DNA of 64,000 nt from positions 310,001 through 374,000 of the forward strand of contig JAJTJC010000036.1 of the NCBI GenBank assembly GCA_021295155.1. The letters are read 5' to 3'. Source of the DNA: Flavobacteriaceae bacterium D16 (GTDB lineage: Bacteria; Bacteroidota; Bacteroidia; Flavobacteriales; Flavobacteriaceae). The number at the start of each line of letters is the position of its first letter. The first letter of the stretch is position 1. The translations under genes and the position numbers were made by a program. Below the pieces are notes generated by a model, which was given only the letters and a program-made list of their open reading frames with translations, did no database searches and was not told where the DNA came from. Shown here piece after piece: positions 8,474-16,155 of the stretch.

Positions 8474-8490
8474 CATAAATAATATTTATG
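8474..8490. promoter_or_regulatory. Candidate LysR operator, copy 2 (perfect 17-bp palindrome)
   Basis: CATAAATA-A-TATTTATG is a perfect inverted repeat with 8-bp arms and a single central base. It lies in the 256-bp gap between the two small paralogous genes and matches the site at 7749-7765 at 14 of 17 positions. The rest of the gap (8407-8662) is AT-rich and holds no gene I can support. It probably contains a promoter for the second small gene and sbtA. Confidence 0.5.
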
Positions 8491-8662
8491 CTTTACATTA
8501 TTTAAATATATATTAATTAATGTTATTTAATCTTTCTATTTGTTTCCAAAGCAGCAACTCATCGTTTAAATATATCGACAATATATACCTGAGTGGAATT
8601 ACTGTCAAATGCAAATTCCCAGGATATTGACGTGATCTAAACTGAAAATCTATACAAATTTG

Positions 8663-9046
8663 ATGGAAAGCAGAATTTCTCGTTGGGTCCGGGGCAATAA
8701 AAAGAATTCCAGGTTGAGCAAAAATTCCCCGGAGCAACCGTCCTCCGCCCCGGGGAATATCACCCTGGTAAAAGGAAGTTTCTCCCCCTCGGAAGCCGCA
8801 GATGTTTTGTTAACCCTTATTAACGATAAAATAAAATTTCACAGCATCCAGATTCTTAACCTTACGGAAGGATCGGACAAGGATATCGCTTACTCAGAAG
8901 AAAGGATTAAAGCCCTGAAAGCAGCCAAAGCAGAGATCACAGAAATGGTTGTAGAGGCCAGAAATAAAGGACTTGTCCTTGACATAAACAGCAGTATTGA
9001 TATTCGGATGCGTCCCCAGCCCATCAATAAACAGAATAGCGACTAG
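8663..9046 (+). CDS. Small soluble protein of unknown function, SbtA-locus paralog B
   Basis: A 127-residue protein, with ATG at 8663 chosen over an adjacent TTG. The first 32 residues are basic, Ser/Pro-rich and probably disordered. The rest (from NITLVKGSFSPSEAADVLL) is a paralog of the 93-residue protein at 8125. It ends 8 bp before the sbtA start codon, so the two are surely translated from one transcript. In cyanobacteria the gene beside sbtA encodes the PII-like regulator SbtB; here this unrelated family takes that place. A role as transporter regulator is inference. Confidence 0.75.
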   Translation: MESRISRWVRGNKKNSRLSKNSPEQPSSAPGNITLVKGSFSPSEAADVLLTLINDKIKFHSIQILNLTEGSDKDIAYSEERIKALKAAKAEITEMVVEARNKGLVLDINSSIDIRMRPQPINKQNSD

Positions 9047-9054
9047 CCCATACT

Positions 9055-10017
9055 ATGGATTTACACCTGATCCTCGATAACCTGACCAACCCTGCACTCT
9101 TATTCTTTTTCCTGGGGATTATTGCAGTCCAATTGAAAAGTGACCTGGAAATTCCGGCGAATTCTTCCAAGTTTATATCCCTTTATCTGCTTTTCTCTAT
9201 TGGATTTAAAGGAGGACAGGAATTGGCCCATAGCGAACTTAATCTCGAAATTCTCTGGTCACTCCTTTTTGGCATCTTCCTTGCCCTTTTAGTGCCACTA
9301 TATACCTTTTTCATCCTTAAAAGGAAATTCAGTATTGAGAATGCGGGGGCAATTGCTGCGGCATATGGGTCCGTAAGTGCCGTTACCTTCGTAACTGCTG
9401 TTTCCTTTCTGGAGATAGAACAAATCACATTCGGGGGGCATATGGTAGCTGTAATGGCCTTGATGGAAGCCCCTTCCATTATTATAGGTGTATTGTTAAT
9501 GGCTGTTTTCGCCAAAAGCCTTAAAAAGGATTTTGAAATGGGCAAAATAGTCCACCATTCCCTTACCAACGGCAGTGTTTTATTGATACTGGGTAGCCTT
9601 GTGATAGGCTTTCTTGCAAGTGATGCGCAGGCCAGGGGCATTGCCCCATTTACAACCGATATCTTTAAGGGGTTCCTTGCTGTTTTCCTTTTGGACATGG
9701 GCATCACCAGTGGTAAAAAGCTTTCTTCCTTTCTTAAAAAGGGAGGTTTTGCCTCACTGTTTTCCATTGTGATTCCTATTGTGAATGGCTGTGCTGTAGC
9801 AATTGCCAGCGGATTTATCACCGAAAGTGTTGGAAACAGATTCCTCTTTGCTATATTGGCTGCAAGCGCATCCTACATTGCCGTACCTGCTGCGATGAGG
9901 CTGGCAGCGCCTAAAGCAAATCCCAGTCTTTACATCCCAATGGCACTGGCCATCACTTTTCCCTTTAACATCACCCTGGGAATGCCTATATACCTTTACA
10001 TCATTCAAATGACTTAG
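9055..10017 (+). CDS. sbtA: SbtA-type sodium-dependent bicarbonate transporter
   Basis: A 320-residue protein with about ten membrane helices in two inverted halves. It shows SbtA features: a K.GG first-half motif (FSIGFKGGQEL), the GSVSAVTFVTA segment, a middle cytoplasmic loop, a second-half LDMGI motif, and the terminal ASASYIAVPAAMRLAAPKAN..IPMALAITFPFNI..G.P.Y run that mirrors cyanobacterial SbtA. It is shorter than cyanobacterial SbtA (about 370), mainly because the central loop is short. It would import bicarbonate with sodium across the inner membrane, feeding carboxylases such as PEP or pyruvate carboxylase in a heterotroph. The upstream neighbours are the two unknown small proteins and the divergent LysR. 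Confidence 0.85.
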   Translation: MDLHLILDNLTNPALLFFFLGIIAVQLKSDLEIPANSSKFISLYLLFSIGFKGGQELAHSELNLEILWSLLFGIFLALLVPLYTFFILKRKFSIENAGAIAAAYGSVSAVTFVTAVSFLEIEQITFGGHMVAVMALMEAPSIIIGVLLMAVFAKSLKKDFEMGKIVHHSLTNGSVLLILGSLVIGFLASDAQARGIAPFTTDIFKGFLAVFLLDMGITSGKKLSSFLKKGGFASLFSIVIPIVNGCAVAIASGFITESVGNRFLFAILAASASYIAVPAAMRLAAPKANPSLYIPMALAITFPFNITLGMPIYLYIIQMT

Positions 10018-10096
10018 TTCCATATCAAAGGCTCATCCAAGAAGTGGAAATTCTGTATCTTCAGGATTAATTGGCACACGAATTGAACCCAAAATC

Positions 10097-10657
10097 ATGA
10101 AGAAAAAATGCGGCTGGTGTTTAGGGGATCCACTTTATGAGAAATACCATGATGAGGAATGGGGCGTACCCGTTAAGGACGACCAGACACTTTTTGAGTT
10201 TCTTATTCTGGAGACCTTTCAGGCGGGATTAAGCTGGATTACCGTTTTGCGAAAACGGGAGAATTTCAGAAATGCTTTTGATCAGTTCAACTACCATAAA
10301 ATTGCCCGATATGATGAATCTAAAATCGCAACTTTACTGCAAGATGCAGGTATAATCCGAAACCGACTAAAGGTCAGGGCCACGGTAAGCAATGCGCAGG
10401 CTTTCCTAAAAGTACAGGACGAGTTTGGCAGCTTTAGCAAATACATGTGGAATTTTGTAGCGGGTAAACCTATCCGAAATCAGCTTGAAGACTACCGAAG
10501 CGGCCCTGCCACAACCCCACTTTCGGATGCCATTAGCAAGGATCTTAAAATTCGTGGCTTTAAATTTGTGGGAAGTACTGTTGTATATGCACACATGCAG
10601 GCCACAGGAATGGTTAATGATCATGAAACCTCATGCTTTCGATATGAAGAAGTATAA
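10097..10657 (+). CDS. tag: DNA-3-methyladenine glycosylase I
   Basis: A 186-residue base-excision repair enzyme that removes 3-methyladenine from alkylated DNA. The N-terminal KKCGWCLGDPLYEKYHDEEWG block is diagnostic of Tag. The zinc snap residues are visible as Cys5 and His18 near the N-terminus and the HETSC pair near the C-terminus. The length is normal. The last 14 bp overlap the start of the next gene, indicating translational coupling. Confidence 0.95.
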   Translation: MKKKCGWCLGDPLYEKYHDEEWGVPVKDDQTLFEFLILETFQAGLSWITVLRKRENFRNAFDQFNYHKIARYDESKIATLLQDAGIIRNRLKVRATVSNAQAFLKVQDEFGSFSKYMWNFVAGKPIRNQLEDYRSGPATTPLSDAISKDLKIRGFKFVGSTVVYAHMQATGMVNDHETSCFRYEEV

Positions 10658-11231
10658 TTCGCTTGTCGCTCTTTTATTATTATTTTTTGTCACAACAGGC
10701 TGGGCACAAAACAAATACGAACGGGAATTTCGTATTAAGAAATCGCAATTTCCTGAAAACGCTTATGCCTATCTGACAAATGAGTTGGAAAATGCAAATC
10801 GCATTCGTTACTATAAGGAAATAGATAGCAACAAGGTCAGTTTTGAGGTAAAATTTAAAAAAGACCGCCTATTTTACAGTATAGAATTTGATTCTACTGG
10901 AGAATTGGAGGACGTTGAAATCCTGATCAAGGAGGTAGATATCCCCAAATCAAGTTTAGAAGCCATCAATGCCTACCTAAAAGAAAACTTTACTAAATAC
11001 CGGATCAGAAAAATCCAACAGCAATATTCCCGCGTTGCCTTTGGAAGCATCACGAATACCCTCAAAAAAGCATTTCAGAACCTGATCGATCCAAAAATCA
11101 ATTATGAGCTGATCGTGGGCGGCAAAACGGATGGTAATTACCAGGATTACGAGATACTCTTTGATGCAGAAGGGAACTTCATTAGTTTAAGGAAATCCCT
11201 CCCGGCCAATTACGATCATGTACTTTATTAA
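10644..11231 (+). CDS. Exported protein of unknown function beside a DUF2490 protein
   Basis: A 195-residue protein. I chose ATG 10644 because it gives a clean signal peptide (MKKYNSLVALLLLFFVTTGWAQ); upstream in-frame starts lie deep inside tag. The mature part has alternating charged strands (VSFEVKFKKDRLFYSIEFD) reminiscent of the beta-lactamase-inhibitor-like PepSY/PF11396 fold, but I would not assign it firmly. It overlaps tag by 14 bp and the DUF2490 gene by 14 bp, so the three form one operon. The function is unknown; a periplasmic location is likely. Confidence 0.75.
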   Translation: MKKYNSLVALLLLFFVTTGWAQNKYEREFRIKKSQFPENAYAYLTNELENANRIRYYKEIDSNKVSFEVKFKKDRLFYSIEFDSTGELEDVEILIKEVDIPKSSLEAINAYLKENFTKYRIRKIQQQYSRVAFGSITNTLKKAFQNLIDPKINYELIVGGKTDGNYQDYEILFDAEGNFISLRKSLPANYDHVLY

Positions 11232-11904
11232 GAAATGTCTGCTTCCTTTGGGTTTGCTTTATCTGGCTTCTCCTCTGTGGAGCCAGGAAGACCTGGTCTC
11301 GTTCTGGCAACCCAGCATTTCTGTTAATTATAAGGTTGCTCCAGGTTATGAACATAATTTTTCCCTATCTAAAAGGAGTTTCACCTATCAGGATTCTGAA
11401 TGGCAGCTTAATGTCAGACAGCTGGACCTTGTTCATTTTTCGAAATTTACGCTCCTGGATAATCAAAGTGTGGGTCTTGGGATTCAGTATCGCTTCAATA
11501 AGGTATTTGAATCTGGGAAAGCCAATGAATTACGATTGACCCAACAATACAATATAACTTTTCGTCCAAGGATAGTCAGATTCGGGCATCGCATTAGGTC
11601 AGAACAACGCATTTTTAACCTGAGAACCATACACCGTTTCAGATATCGCTTTGCCCTTGACCGTCCATTGATTGGTGAAAAGCTGGATATTGGGGAACCT
11701 TACTTTGTTGGCACCCTGGAAAGTGTCTTAAGTGTTGGCCGTAGTCAAAGTCCACAATACGATCAACGCATCGGACTAAATATAGGCTGGTTGCTTTCAC
11801 AAAAGGGAAAAATACAGGCAGGGTTTGAGTACCGTCGAGAGGATTTTACAACTGCTGGAGAAGATCTGTTGTTCTTCAACACCACACTAGTCCTCTCCCT
11901 TTAG
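11218..11904 (+). CDS. DUF2490 outer-membrane beta-barrel protein
   Basis: A 228-residue protein with a signal peptide ending near SPLWSQ. It has regularly alternating amphipathic strands (EWQLNVRQLDLVHFSKF, GLGIQYRFNKVFE, GFEYRREDF) ending in the aromatic/Leu terminal strand typical of outer-membrane barrels. The FWQPSISVNYKV start and the overall layout match DUF2490 of Bacteroidota. The function is unknown. It overlaps the preceding exported protein by 14 bp, and its 3' end overlaps the convergent aat gene by 18 bp. Confidence 0.82.
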   Translation: MYFIKKCLLPLGLLYLASPLWSQEDLVSFWQPSISVNYKVAPGYEHNFSLSKRSFTYQDSEWQLNVRQLDLVHFSKFTLLDNQSVGLGIQYRFNKVFESGKANELRLTQQYNITFRPRIVRFGHRIRSEQRIFNLRTIHRFRYRFALDRPLIGEKLDIGEPYFVGTLESVLSVGRSQSPQYDQRIGLNIGWLLSQKGKIQAGFEYRREDFTTAGEDLLFFNTTLVLSL

Positions 11905-12549
11905 GAGTTTCAAAAAGGATTTTCGCGAAATTTCCTCAGCGCCCATAGTTTGAAGGTGAGGTGTATAAAGCTGACAGTCAATTAGTGAATAGCCTTTTTT
12001 AACTAAATCCTCAGCGAACATTATCAAAGCAAATTTTGAAGCATTGTCTACAAGACTGAACATGCTTTCACCGCAAAAAACATGACCCAGATCAACCCCG
12101 TAAAGTCCGCCTACCAATTCATCATCTTTCCATACCTCATAAGACTTAGCGATACCAAGTTGGTGCAATTTCAGGAAGGCTTTTTTCATCTGTTTGGTAA
12201 TCCAGGTTCCTTCCTGACCTTTCCTTTGTATGGAAGCACAGGCATCTATAACCTGTTCGAAGGCGGTATTTACGCGAATCTCAAAAACATTAGAATTAAT
12301 AAGCTTCCTCATACTTTTTGAAATCCTGACCCGGGAAGGAAACAAAACCATTCTGGGGTCCGGACACCACCATAAAATCAGGGAATCTTCATTAAACCAG
12401 GGAAAAATACCATTCCTATAAGCAAGAATAAGGCGCTCAGGAGATAAATCGCCCCCTACCGCAAGAAGTCCTTCTGAATTTGCCATGGAAACTGGAGGGA
12501 ATTCAAGTTTATCCGTTAGAAAGTATAATGGTGAGTGTTGTTTTTTCAC
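11887..12549 (-). CDS. aat: Leucyl/phenylalanyl-tRNA-protein transferase
   Basis: A 220-residue enzyme that adds Leu or Phe from aminoacyl-tRNA to proteins with N-terminal Lys or Arg, marking them for ClpS/ClpAP (N-degron pathway). Diagnostic blocks are LLAVGGDLSPERLILAYRNG, FPWF, WWCPDPRMVL and GGLYGVDLGHVFCGESMFS. The start is GTG (12549-12547), required to include the FPPV region; no upstream ATG is in frame. It is convergent with the DUF2490 gene. Confidence 0.95.
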   Translation of the reverse strand: MKKQHSPLYFLTDKLEFPPVSMANSEGLLAVGGDLSPERLILAYRNGIFPWFNEDSLILWWCPDPRMVLFPSRVRISKSMRKLINSNVFEIRVNTAFEQVIDACASIQRKGQEGTWITKQMKKAFLKLHQLGIAKSYEVWKDDELVGGLYGVDLGHVFCGESMFSLVDNASKFALIMFAEDLVKKGYSLIDCQLYTPHLQTMGAEEISRKSFLKLLKGED

Positions 12550-12583
12550 TGTCTGGCCTTTAGCAGAATTTACAACATTGAAA

Positions 12584-12736
12584 TTAGAATATCAAAAGAC
12601 CACTAACAAACACCAGGATAACTGCCATCATAAATAGCAAGGTATAGGACAGTATTTCTTTGGCTTTTAATTTGGTGATCCCATAAGCCAGTACCATTAC
12701 GACTTTGGGTAAAGGCACATTTAAATACAATGCCAT
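12584..12736 (-). CDS. Possible 50-residue membrane protein or gene remnant
   Basis: An ATG-initiated frame of 50 codons in the gap between aat and the DUF3127 gene, ending in TAA. The product is one or two hydrophobic helices separated by a KLKAKEILSYTLLF segment. That segment loosely resembles the C-terminal end of a multi-pass permease such as a short-chain fatty acid transporter, so it could be a decayed transporter end rather than a gene. No strong ribosome site is seen. Low confidence either way. Confidence 0.3.
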   Translation of the reverse strand: MALYLNVPLPKVVMVLAYGITKLKAKEILSYTLLFMMAVILVFVSGLLIF

Positions 12737-12794
12737 TTTCCAGGATCATTGGTAAGCGCTACCCATGCCACAATTCTAACAGAAGTACAGACTT

Positions 12795-13172
12795 TTAGAA
12801 CGGCAGGTCGTCATAGTCTTCCTCCTTAAGATCGTCTGCCGGTTCAAAGCTGTCTAGCGGAGGAGTTGGGGGTGCCCCGGCTTCCGGAATTGCTTCTTCC
12901 ATGGCTTCGATACGCCATCCCTGTATGGAATTAAAGTATTTGGTTTCACCCTGCGGGTTCACCCATTCTCGTCCTCTCAGGTTGATACTTACTTTAACCT
13001 GCTGACCCGTAGCAAATTTATCCAGTAAGTCTGTTTTATCCTGAATAAACTCAATTAACAGGTGTTGTGGATATTGTTCTTCTGTGGTTATAACCAATTC
13101 CCTCTTTCGGAATCCGTTATTACCAAAGGTTTTCGTTTCATTAATTAGTTTTATCCTTCCTTGTATCTCCAT
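12795..13172 (-). CDS. DUF3127 protein with SSB-like acidic tail
   Basis: A 125-residue protein of the DUF3127 family found in Bacteroidota. The first 90 residues are a compact beta-rich domain (IQGRIKLINETKTFGNNGF..RELVITT) that resembles an OB fold. A Pro-rich linker follows, and the protein ends in an acidic tip EEDYDDLPF. The same DDLPF ending closes the SSB protein at 34193, where it is the docking tail for DNA-repair partners. It lies 3 bp downstream of the flavin reductase gene. A role in DNA metabolism is inference from the tail and fold. Confidence 0.85.
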   Translation of the reverse strand: MEIQGRIKLINETKTFGNNGFRKRELVITTEEQYPQHLLIEFIQDKTDLLDKFATGQQVKVSINLRGREWVNPQGETKYFNSIQGWRIEAMEEAIPEAGAPPTPPLDSFEPADDLKEEDYDDLPF

Positions 13173-13175
13173 CTT

Positions 13176-14060
13176 TTACAGGTTAACCATTAGTATTTTC
13201 CATGCGGAATCCGCATCGTTGTTATTTAAATATTCTTTTGCTTTGCTATGTAGTAAAATTGGGTCATCTGCGCTAATCAAGGCCCGTAACGAGGCATCTT
13301 TATCAATAAAAGCTTCCACCTCTTTCTGGGAGGGTAAACGTTCTACATTTCCCAATTGCCCCAGGTCGTTACCATTAAGGACTTTGCTATTGCGAATTTC
13401 CATAGGTATCTGGTCTACCCCCATTCCAAGAGTTGAGAGCGGTTTGGGCACCTCAAACATGCCCATATTAGCCCTGGAGTACCAATTCCCCCCCATACGT
13501 GCCACCTGATCTATTTTATGCTGATCAATGGCTCCATTTTTGTCAAGTATGTCCCTGTGTATATGAATCTTGAGCACTTCAGAGAAAACCAGGTTACCAG
13601 CACCTCCTTCTTTTCCAAGTGCTTCTACCTTGGTTACCTTACACTCGAACTGTACTGGAGATTCGGCCACCCGAAAAGGGGCAACCAAATCTGCTTTTAA
13701 CATGGTTAATCCAGATTTTACAAATTCGTTCTCTCCCTGGGCATATTCCGTACTGGCCAGTGACATTTGCTGTACTATATCATAATTTACCACATTGATA
13801 ACCACTTCTTTGGTTTCCAGAACATTTTCCAGGGTATGCTTTGTAGTATTGTTCCTAACCCGGCGGGCAGGAGAAAAAATGAGTACAGGCGGATTGGCAC
13901 TAAAGACATTGAAAAAACTAAACGGGGAGAGATTAGGAGCACCTTCCTTATCCACCGTGCTTGCAAATGCAATTGGTCTGGGCCCCACCGCCCCAAGCAA
14001 ATACCCATGTAATTTGGGGGTGGGAAGATCGGAAGGGAGGATAGAAATAACTTCGCTCAT
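13176..14060 (-). CDS. Flavin reductase-like (FMN-binding split barrel) protein
   Basis: A 294-residue protein whose first 190 residues carry the flavin-reductase-like split barrel: LLGAVGPRPIAFAST, GAPNLSPFSFFNVFSANPPV and KHTLENVLETKEVVINVV. This family binds FMN and either reduces flavin with NAD(P)H or has an uncharacterised role. The last 100 residues are an added helical region not needed for the barrel. It is followed 3 bp later by the DUF3127 gene. A -7 box (TATTTTTG, 14074-14067) sits just before the ATG, hinting at a leaderless transcript. Confidence 0.85.
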   Translation of the reverse strand: MSEVISILPSDLPTPKLHGYLLGAVGPRPIAFASTVDKEGAPNLSPFSFFNVFSANPPVLIFSPARRVRNNTTKHTLENVLETKEVVINVVNYDIVQQMSLASTEYAQGENEFVKSGLTMLKADLVAPFRVAESPVQFECKVTKVEALGKEGGAGNLVFSEVLKIHIHRDILDKNGAIDQHKIDQVARMGGNWYSRANMGMFEVPKPLSTLGMGVDQIPMEIRNSKVLNGNDLGQLGNVERLPSQKEVEAFIDKDASLRALISADDPILLHSKAKEYLNNNDADSAWKILMVNL

Positions 14061-14170
14061 AGCTTACAAAAATAAACAAATTGAAGGCTAACGGAAAGGG
14101 ATTACAACAGGAAATAAGCACAACATATTCCTCTAATTTGAGTTATCTTTAAGGTGTATAGGATCGATGG

Positions 14171-15319
14171 ATGAATTTTAATCCCAGAAAGAAAATTTCC
14201 AACTTTATTCTCCTGTTGGCTTCCTTTGTGATCGTTAGCTTAATCCTCTGGAACACCAACAGCTTTTTTAGAAAATTTAAAGAGGAGGAACGTCATAAAA
14301 TGGAGATTTGGGCTATGGCCCAGGCAGAATTTCTATCCCTTCCGGCGGATGCAGATCCTGGCAACCTTCCTCTGACCATATTCCAGAATAATGCCTCCAC
14401 CCCTATGATCCTTGTAAATAAGGACAGCACCTTCAAGACCAATAACATGCCCGTGGAACTGATAAAGGACACGGTCTATCTCATGAAAAAATTACGGCAG
14501 TTTAAGAGTGAAAACACCCCTATAACTATGGAAGACAAGGGCGAATACCTGGCCACCTTATACTATGGGAATTCCGAGGTCTTAAATAAGCTCAAATACT
14601 ATCCTATAGCCTTAATGCTTATTATTTTCCTGTTTGGGGCAGTACTCTATTTTTTATTTAAAACCAATAAAGCTTCAGAACAGAATAAACTTTGGGCTGG
14701 AATGGCCAAGGAAACCGCACACCAGATAGGTACACCACTGACCTCACTACTGGGCTGGAATGAGTTGTTAAAGAACGAGGACATCAATTCAGAGATATCC
14801 AGGGAAATAGAAAAGGATATTGATCGTTTACAAACTATAACGGAACGATTTTCCAAAATAGGATCTTTACCCGCATTACAGAGGTGTAATCTGGTTGCAG
14901 AGACACGTAATGCCTATGATTATTTGAGAATCAGAAGTTCCAGGCTTATACAATTTTCGTTTGATTCGCAGGATGTGGATTTCCCGGTAATGCTCAACCC
15001 TTCTCTGTATAACTGGACAATTGAAAATCTGGTAAAAAATGGGATTGACGCCATGAAGGGAAAAGGAAACATTGCTATTGAAATCATACCTGCAGGCAAG
15101 TTCGTAAACGTCTTGATCTCAGATACGGGTCATGGGATTGCCCGAAGCGATTTCCAGAATATTTTCAATCCCGGTTATACGAGCAAGAGGCGCGGCTGGG
15201 GACTGGGGTTATCTCTGGTCAAACGAATAGTAGAAGAATACCACAATGGAAAGGTTAAGGTCCTTTCCTCTAGCAAAGAGGGCACTATTATGCAGATATC
15301 ACTTAAAATTTGTGCTTAA
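14171..15319 (+). CDS. Sensor histidine kinase (orphan)
   Basis: A 382-residue membrane kinase. A first helix (about 11-28) and second helix (about 145-163) flank an extracytoplasmic sensor region of roughly 115 residues with no recognised domain. The dimerisation helix carries the phospho-acceptor His184 in KETAHQIGTPL. The ATPase domain shows the N box (ENLVKNGIDAM, 285-295), the G1 box DTGHG (318-322) and G2 box GWGLGLSLV. It ends just before the next gene (ATG 15322). No response regulator is encoded nearby, so its partner is elsewhere. Confidence 0.92.
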   Translation: MNFNPRKKISNFILLLASFVIVSLILWNTNSFFRKFKEEERHKMEIWAMAQAEFLSLPADADPGNLPLTIFQNNASTPMILVNKDSTFKTNNMPVELIKDTVYLMKKLRQFKSENTPITMEDKGEYLATLYYGNSEVLNKLKYYPIALMLIIFLFGAVLYFLFKTNKASEQNKLWAGMAKETAHQIGTPLTSLLGWNELLKNEDINSEISREIEKDIDRLQTITERFSKIGSLPALQRCNLVAETRNAYDYLRIRSSRLIQFSFDSQDVDFPVMLNPSLYNWTIENLVKNGIDAMKGKGNIAIEIIPAGKFVNVLISDTGHGIARSDFQNIFNPGYTSKRRGWGLGLSLVKRIVEEYHNGKVKVLSSSKEGTIMQISLKICA

Positions 15320-15321
15320 TT

Positions 15322-15684
15322 ATGTCGAGTGAAAAGGAAGTAATACTGAAAGAAGCTGAGATCACTAATAATTGCCCTGAGTGTTTTAATCAGGACATGA
15401 GGCTGACATTTTTCCAGAAACATCGCATATCGCGATGGTATTATCAGATTACGGGGGAAGTAACCTACCAGATAGTTTGCAATACCTGTAATTCTAAAAT
15501 CTATCCGGTGAAATGGACCGATGATATCGAACGTTCTTTTGATTATTATCAAAAGATGGTCACTCCAAAGAAAAAGGGGATTAAACTTAGTAAACTTTCT
15601 TTCTTTCTGATAATTTCCCTGCTGCTAATAGCCGGGGTCCTTTATTATCTTTTCTATACCGGAATCATCCAAGTTCAGCCTTAA
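15322..15684 (+). CDS. Zinc-ribbon, C-terminally membrane-anchored protein
   Basis: A 120-residue protein with two CxxC pairs (CPEC and CNTC) about 35 residues apart, a zinc-ribbon pattern, and one membrane helix near the C-terminus (about 92-112). ATG 15322 is preferred to an upstream TTG because it follows the kinase stop codon directly. It is probably co-transcribed with the histidine kinase and may be an accessory. The family is not recognised. Its last 20 bp overlap the convergent HIT gene. Confidence 0.75.
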   Translation: MSSEKEVILKEAEITNNCPECFNQDMRLTFFQKHRISRWYYQITGEVTYQIVCNTCNSKIYPVKWTDDIERSFDYYQKMVTPKKKGIKLSKLSFFLIISLLLIAGVLYYLFYTGIIQVQP

Positions 15685-16057
15685 TTTTTCGGGCTATTTC
15701 CTCAAATTCCTCAGTACTCAGTGAAACCTTGCTGCCAAAGGTGGCGTCTGCCATGCTCCGTAGTGGTATCAGATGTACGTGTACATGAGGCACTTCTAAT
15801 CCGATAACAAATATCCCAACCCTTTTGCATTCAATTGCAGACTCCAGGGCCAATCCAACTTTACGGGCAAAGGCCATAAGACCGGAATACATTTCCTTTT
15901 CAAGGTCTAATATTTTGTCAACTTCCTTTTTGGGAACACAAAGAGTATGGCCGGGTGCATTAGGGTTAATATCCAGAAATGCATAAAAATTATCATCTTC
16001 TGCCACCTTGTAGGAGGGAATTTCACCCTGGATTATTTTGGTAAAAATACTAGCCAT
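15665..16057 (-). CDS. HIT-family nucleotide hydrolase/transferase
   Basis: A 130-residue Hint/PKCI-type protein. It carries the histidine triad HVHVHLIP near residue 92 and the family start ASIFTKIIQGEIPSYKVAED. Such enzymes split purine nucleoside phosphoramidates and adenylated substrates, and the natural role in bacteria is uncertain. The length is full. It lies downstream of greA but is separated from it by a terminator. Confidence 0.93.
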   Translation of the reverse strand: MASIFTKIIQGEIPSYKVAEDDNFYAFLDINPNAPGHTLCVPKKEVDKILDLEKEMYSGLMAFARKVGLALESAIECKRVGIFVIGLEVPHVHVHLIPLRSMADATFGSKVSLSTEEFEEIARKIKAELG

Positions 16058-16103
16058 ATAAGCTGTTTTAATTGTTTACATTCTCAACTGATGTAAATTA
16101 AAA

Positions 16104-16132
16104 AATCCTTTGCGAATAGTACACAAAGGATT
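16104..16132 (-). terminator. Terminator after greA
   Basis: On the minus strand AATCCTTTG pairs with CAAAGGATT across an 11-nt loop and runs into TTTTTT. It separates greA from the HIT gene. Confidence 0.7.
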
Positions 16133-16155
16133 AATATTTCTCGTAAACGGAATGT

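Noticed and set aside
8513-8737. Open minus-strand frame in the gap between the two small SbtA-locus genes
   Set aside because: No motif or good start, and it runs into the coding part of the second small gene; the AT-rich gap is better explained as regulatory.
8125-9046. Small proteins beside sbtA as SbtB (PII-like) proteins
   Set aside because: They lack the PII beta-alpha-beta pattern and T-loop; the sequence pattern is of another family.
13084-13509. Plus-strand open frame opposite the DUF3127 and flavin reductase genes
   Set aside because: It spans two real genes on the other strand and has no protein-like features.
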